Positions 34,652-36,007 of a stretch of DNA of 36,007 nucleotides are shown in pieces (positions within the stretch are counted from its first letter, which is position 1; every line of letters starts with the position of its first letter). The stretch covers positions 1 to 36,007 of the forward strand of contig JAEUOJ010000037.1 in NCBI GenBank assembly GCA_016789495.1, given 5' to 3'. The notes below the pieces were generated by a model. That model had not been told where the DNA came from, ran no database searches, and worked only from the letters and a program-made list of their open reading frames with translations. The position numbers were made by a program, and so were the translations under genes. This DNA comes from Accumulibacter sp. Lineage in GTDB: Bacteria > Pseudomonadota > Gammaproteobacteria > Burkholderiales > Rhodocyclaceae.

Positions 34652-34759
34652 TTTTAGATGGAATTCGCCATCGACAACGCGTCTGACAAGCATCGCACTC
34701 CGGGTCGGGGTTCGAAACCAGTCCGTTCCGCCTCGACCGCCCAAGCTGGAACATCGTCA

Positions 34760-34861
34760 TCATTTGAAAAGGGAAATTTGTGTAGGCCAGAGGTAATCAA
34801 CGGCCAGCGTAAGCGACAGGTTACGCCACTTCTGCTGCAACCCGAGAAACCGTTCGATCAT
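34760..34861 (-). CDS. Possible short ORF upstream of the phosphatase region
   Basis: A 33-codon ORF beginning MIERFLGLQQKW starts within the stop of the next short ORF upstream (ATGA overlap of four bases). The residues look protein-like (QQKWRNLSLTLAVDYLW) but I know no homologue. It could be part of a decayed gene in this sparse region. Confidence 0.25.
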   Translation of the reverse strand: MIERFLGLQQKWRNLSLTLAVDYLWPTQISLFK

Positions 34862-34956
34862 TGCAATATTTTGCAGGTCTCTGTCGAGAAGCCAAAAAGA
34901 CTTCGGAGGAGACCAGATGACTGGTCAATGGCAATCGTGGTGATATGTTCGTTCAT
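34858..34956 (-). CDS. Possible short ORF with good ribosome binding site
   Basis: A 32-codon ORF, MNEHITTIAIDQSSGLLRSL and onward, has GGGAAGGGGAG just upstream of ATG 34956. It overlaps the following ORF by ATGA. The pair reads like the two halves of one broken gene or two coupled short genes. No family is recognised. Confidence 0.3.
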   Translation of the reverse strand: MNEHITTIAIDQSSGLLRSLFGFSTETCKILQ

Positions 34957-35330
34957 GAACTCCCCTTCCCTTGGCAACGCCGTTCCCCTTTTCATGCGCG
35001 AATGCCAGGGCACACCGCAAAACCCAGCCCGGCATGGCGATCTACGGATCGTCTCGTGGCCATAAGCAAGGTCGACCAGGATTTTATCGTGTTCGATAAC
35101 AGTTAGGTAGTTGAATACCGCTCCAGGGCCTTTTTCAGAACGATTTATGCGTTGATCCGACACGGCGTAACAGCCAGGCATGCGTAGGCCACCCACGCCT
35201 GGCGCCGCCTCGCCAGTGTCGAAGTGTCACAATTGGCCTCGTTGTCTTCTTTGCCGATCATCGTTGCTTTTTCGGCAATCGACGTACAGTGACTCTATAA
35301 TCAACCGCTTTTTCGTCCTTTGCGAGGATC
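34957..35330. other. Intergenic region ahead of the ABC binding-protein gene
   Basis: About 370 bases contain no gene I can support. On the plus strand, just outside at 34910-34945, GGAGGAG precedes an 8-codon ORF (MTGQWQSW) that is probably chance. The promoter of the next gene lies at the right end. Confidence 0.4.
35296..35301 (+). promoter_or_regulatory. Candidate -10 element for the ABC binding-protein gene
   Basis: A perfect TATAAT lies 30 bases before the start codon. The -35 position (35273-35278, CGGCAA) is poor, which would fit an activator-dependent promoter. Confidence 0.4.
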
Positions 35331-35333
35331 ATG

Positions 35334-36007
35334 ATGCGCTATCACAATTCGTTGCCGGCGGTGTTGGCGTTGGCTTTTGCTTTTATCGCGCCGCTAGCCT
35401 GGCCCGCCTGGAGCGCTCCTCTCGACCTCGAGCTTGCACATCAGCTCGACGAGGAACGCGCTGAACGTCTCGACAAACTGGTGACGCAGTTCAATTTGCG
35501 CCAGAAGGATTACCAGATCAAACTCGTCCGTCGAGTGCCAGGCAGCGTGCCAAGCGCCATCAACCTGGTGACCCGCGAAGAGCAGGCACACTTCGTCGCC
35601 GCCAAACGGGATTTCAAACCCTTGTACGCCGTGATGAAAGAAGCCGGCGAACCTTTCGACGCCGGCCAGATCACGCCCGAGTTGCGCGTGGGACTGGGAG
35701 ACGGTAAAGGCAATCTGCAGGCTTTGCCGCTGGCTTGGTCTACCCCGATCCTGTTCATCAACAAGGAGGCCTTTCGCAAAGCCGGACTGGACCCGGATAA
35801 ACCACCGAAAACCTGGCAGGAAGTGCAGAAAGCGGCGGACAAACTGATCGACAACGGCAGCAGTTGCCCGTACACCACCTCCTGGCCGGCGTGGGTGCAT
35901 GTCGATAACCTCAGCACCTGGCATGGCGTACCGATCACCGACGGCAAGGGGCGACTGGCTTTCAACAGACTGCTACAAGTCATACACCTGGCCTTGACCA
36001 CCACCTG
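35334..36007 (+). CDS. UgpB-like ABC transporter substrate-binding protein (partial)
   Basis: The gene runs off the right end of the window; about 224 residues are visible. It opens with a signal peptide (MRYHNSLPAVLALAFAFIAP and on, with likely cleavage after AWSA). The mature part has the family-1 extracellular solute-binding fold, with LPLAWSTPILFINKEAFRKA followed by WQEVQKAADKL and SCPYTTSWPAWVHVDNLSTW, the regions that define UgpB-like glycerol-3-phosphate and sugar binders. GAGG at 35323-35326 is the ribosome binding site; ATG 35334 is better spaced than ATG 35331. The transporter's membrane and ATPase genes should lie to the right. The stretch after the signal peptide lacks the usual strand that opens most such proteins, and the ligand cannot be told. 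Confidence 0.85.
   Translation, partial: MRYHNSLPAVLALAFAFIAPLAWPAWSAPLDLELAHQLDEERAERLDKLVTQFNLRQKDYQIKLVRRVPGSVPSAINLVTREEQAHFVAAKRDFKPLYAVMKEAGEPFDAGQITPELRVGLGDGKGNLQALPLAWSTPILFINKEAFRKAGLDPDKPPKTWQEVQKAADKLIDNGSSCPYTTSWPAWVHVDNLSTWHGVPITDGKGRLAFNRLLQVIHLALTTT

Noticed and set aside
34705-34730. Possible tRNA T-arm (GGTTCGAAACC)
   Set aside because: The five bases on either side of the TTCGAAA loop do not pair as a T-stem, and no acceptor or anticodon stem is present upstream.
34910-34945. Eight-codon plus-strand ORF (MTGQWQSW) behind GGAGGAG
   Set aside because: It has no neighbour gene in coupling distance and overlaps the minus-strand short ORF. It is most likely chance.

Overview
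This window looks like a chromosomal segment of a betaproteobacterium, probably from the Rhodocyclales (Accumulibacter/Dechloromonas/Propionivibrio-like). The basis is the GC-rich sequence, the DUF3460 protein, the order accA-tilS with gloB-methyltransferase-rnhA-dnaQ close by, and a symporter-histidine kinase next to a DUF294 protein and an exonuclease. The genus is inference. I see no rRNA, tRNA, CRISPR array, prophage or intact insertion sequence. All coding sequences appear intact except the last, which is cut by the window edge.

Layout: 0.1-5 kb holds a secreted minimal ATP-dependent DNA ligase (LigE), moaA for molybdenum cofactor synthesis, a zinc-finger SAM methyltransferase and a 12-TM NnrS/oxidase-like membrane protein. 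5.3-8.3 kb holds a DUF3460 protein and the disaggregase ClpB, whose start has a near-consensus sigma-32 promoter. 8.5-12.2 kb holds two tandem paralogous diguanylate cyclases with periplasmic ABC-substrate-binding-like sensor domains. 12.3-18.1 kb is accessory metabolism: a nitronate-monooxygenase-like flavoprotein with a Cys-rich tail, an AEC permease, a wax ester synthase/DGAT, a GcvA-like LysR regulator divergent from a small DUF1127-like gene, and a hotdog thioesterase.

18.2-25.2 kb, all on the minus strand, is the most interesting block. It is a tightly packed operon for a small 2-TM protein, an SLC5 symporter-STAC-histidine kinase (CrbS-like), a receiver-only response regulator, a membrane protein that fuses PAS and a degenerate histidine kinase to an intact DEDDh 3'-5' exonuclease, and a CBS-DUF294 nucleotidyltransferase. 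A ten-codon ORF with an ideal ribosome binding site precedes the operon. It reads as a nutrient sensing chain (by homology, acetate or small carboxylates) that ends in a nuclease and a nucleotidyltransferase rather than in a DNA-binding regulator.

25.4-33.7 kb is core housekeeping: tilS, accA, gloB, a YafS-like methyltransferase, rnhA, dnaQ, two small hypothetical genes and a RhlE-type DEAD-box helicase. 33.8-36 kb holds a PP2C-type phosphatase, a sparse 780-base region with very short ORFs upstream of it, and the start of a UgpB-like ABC transporter binding protein.
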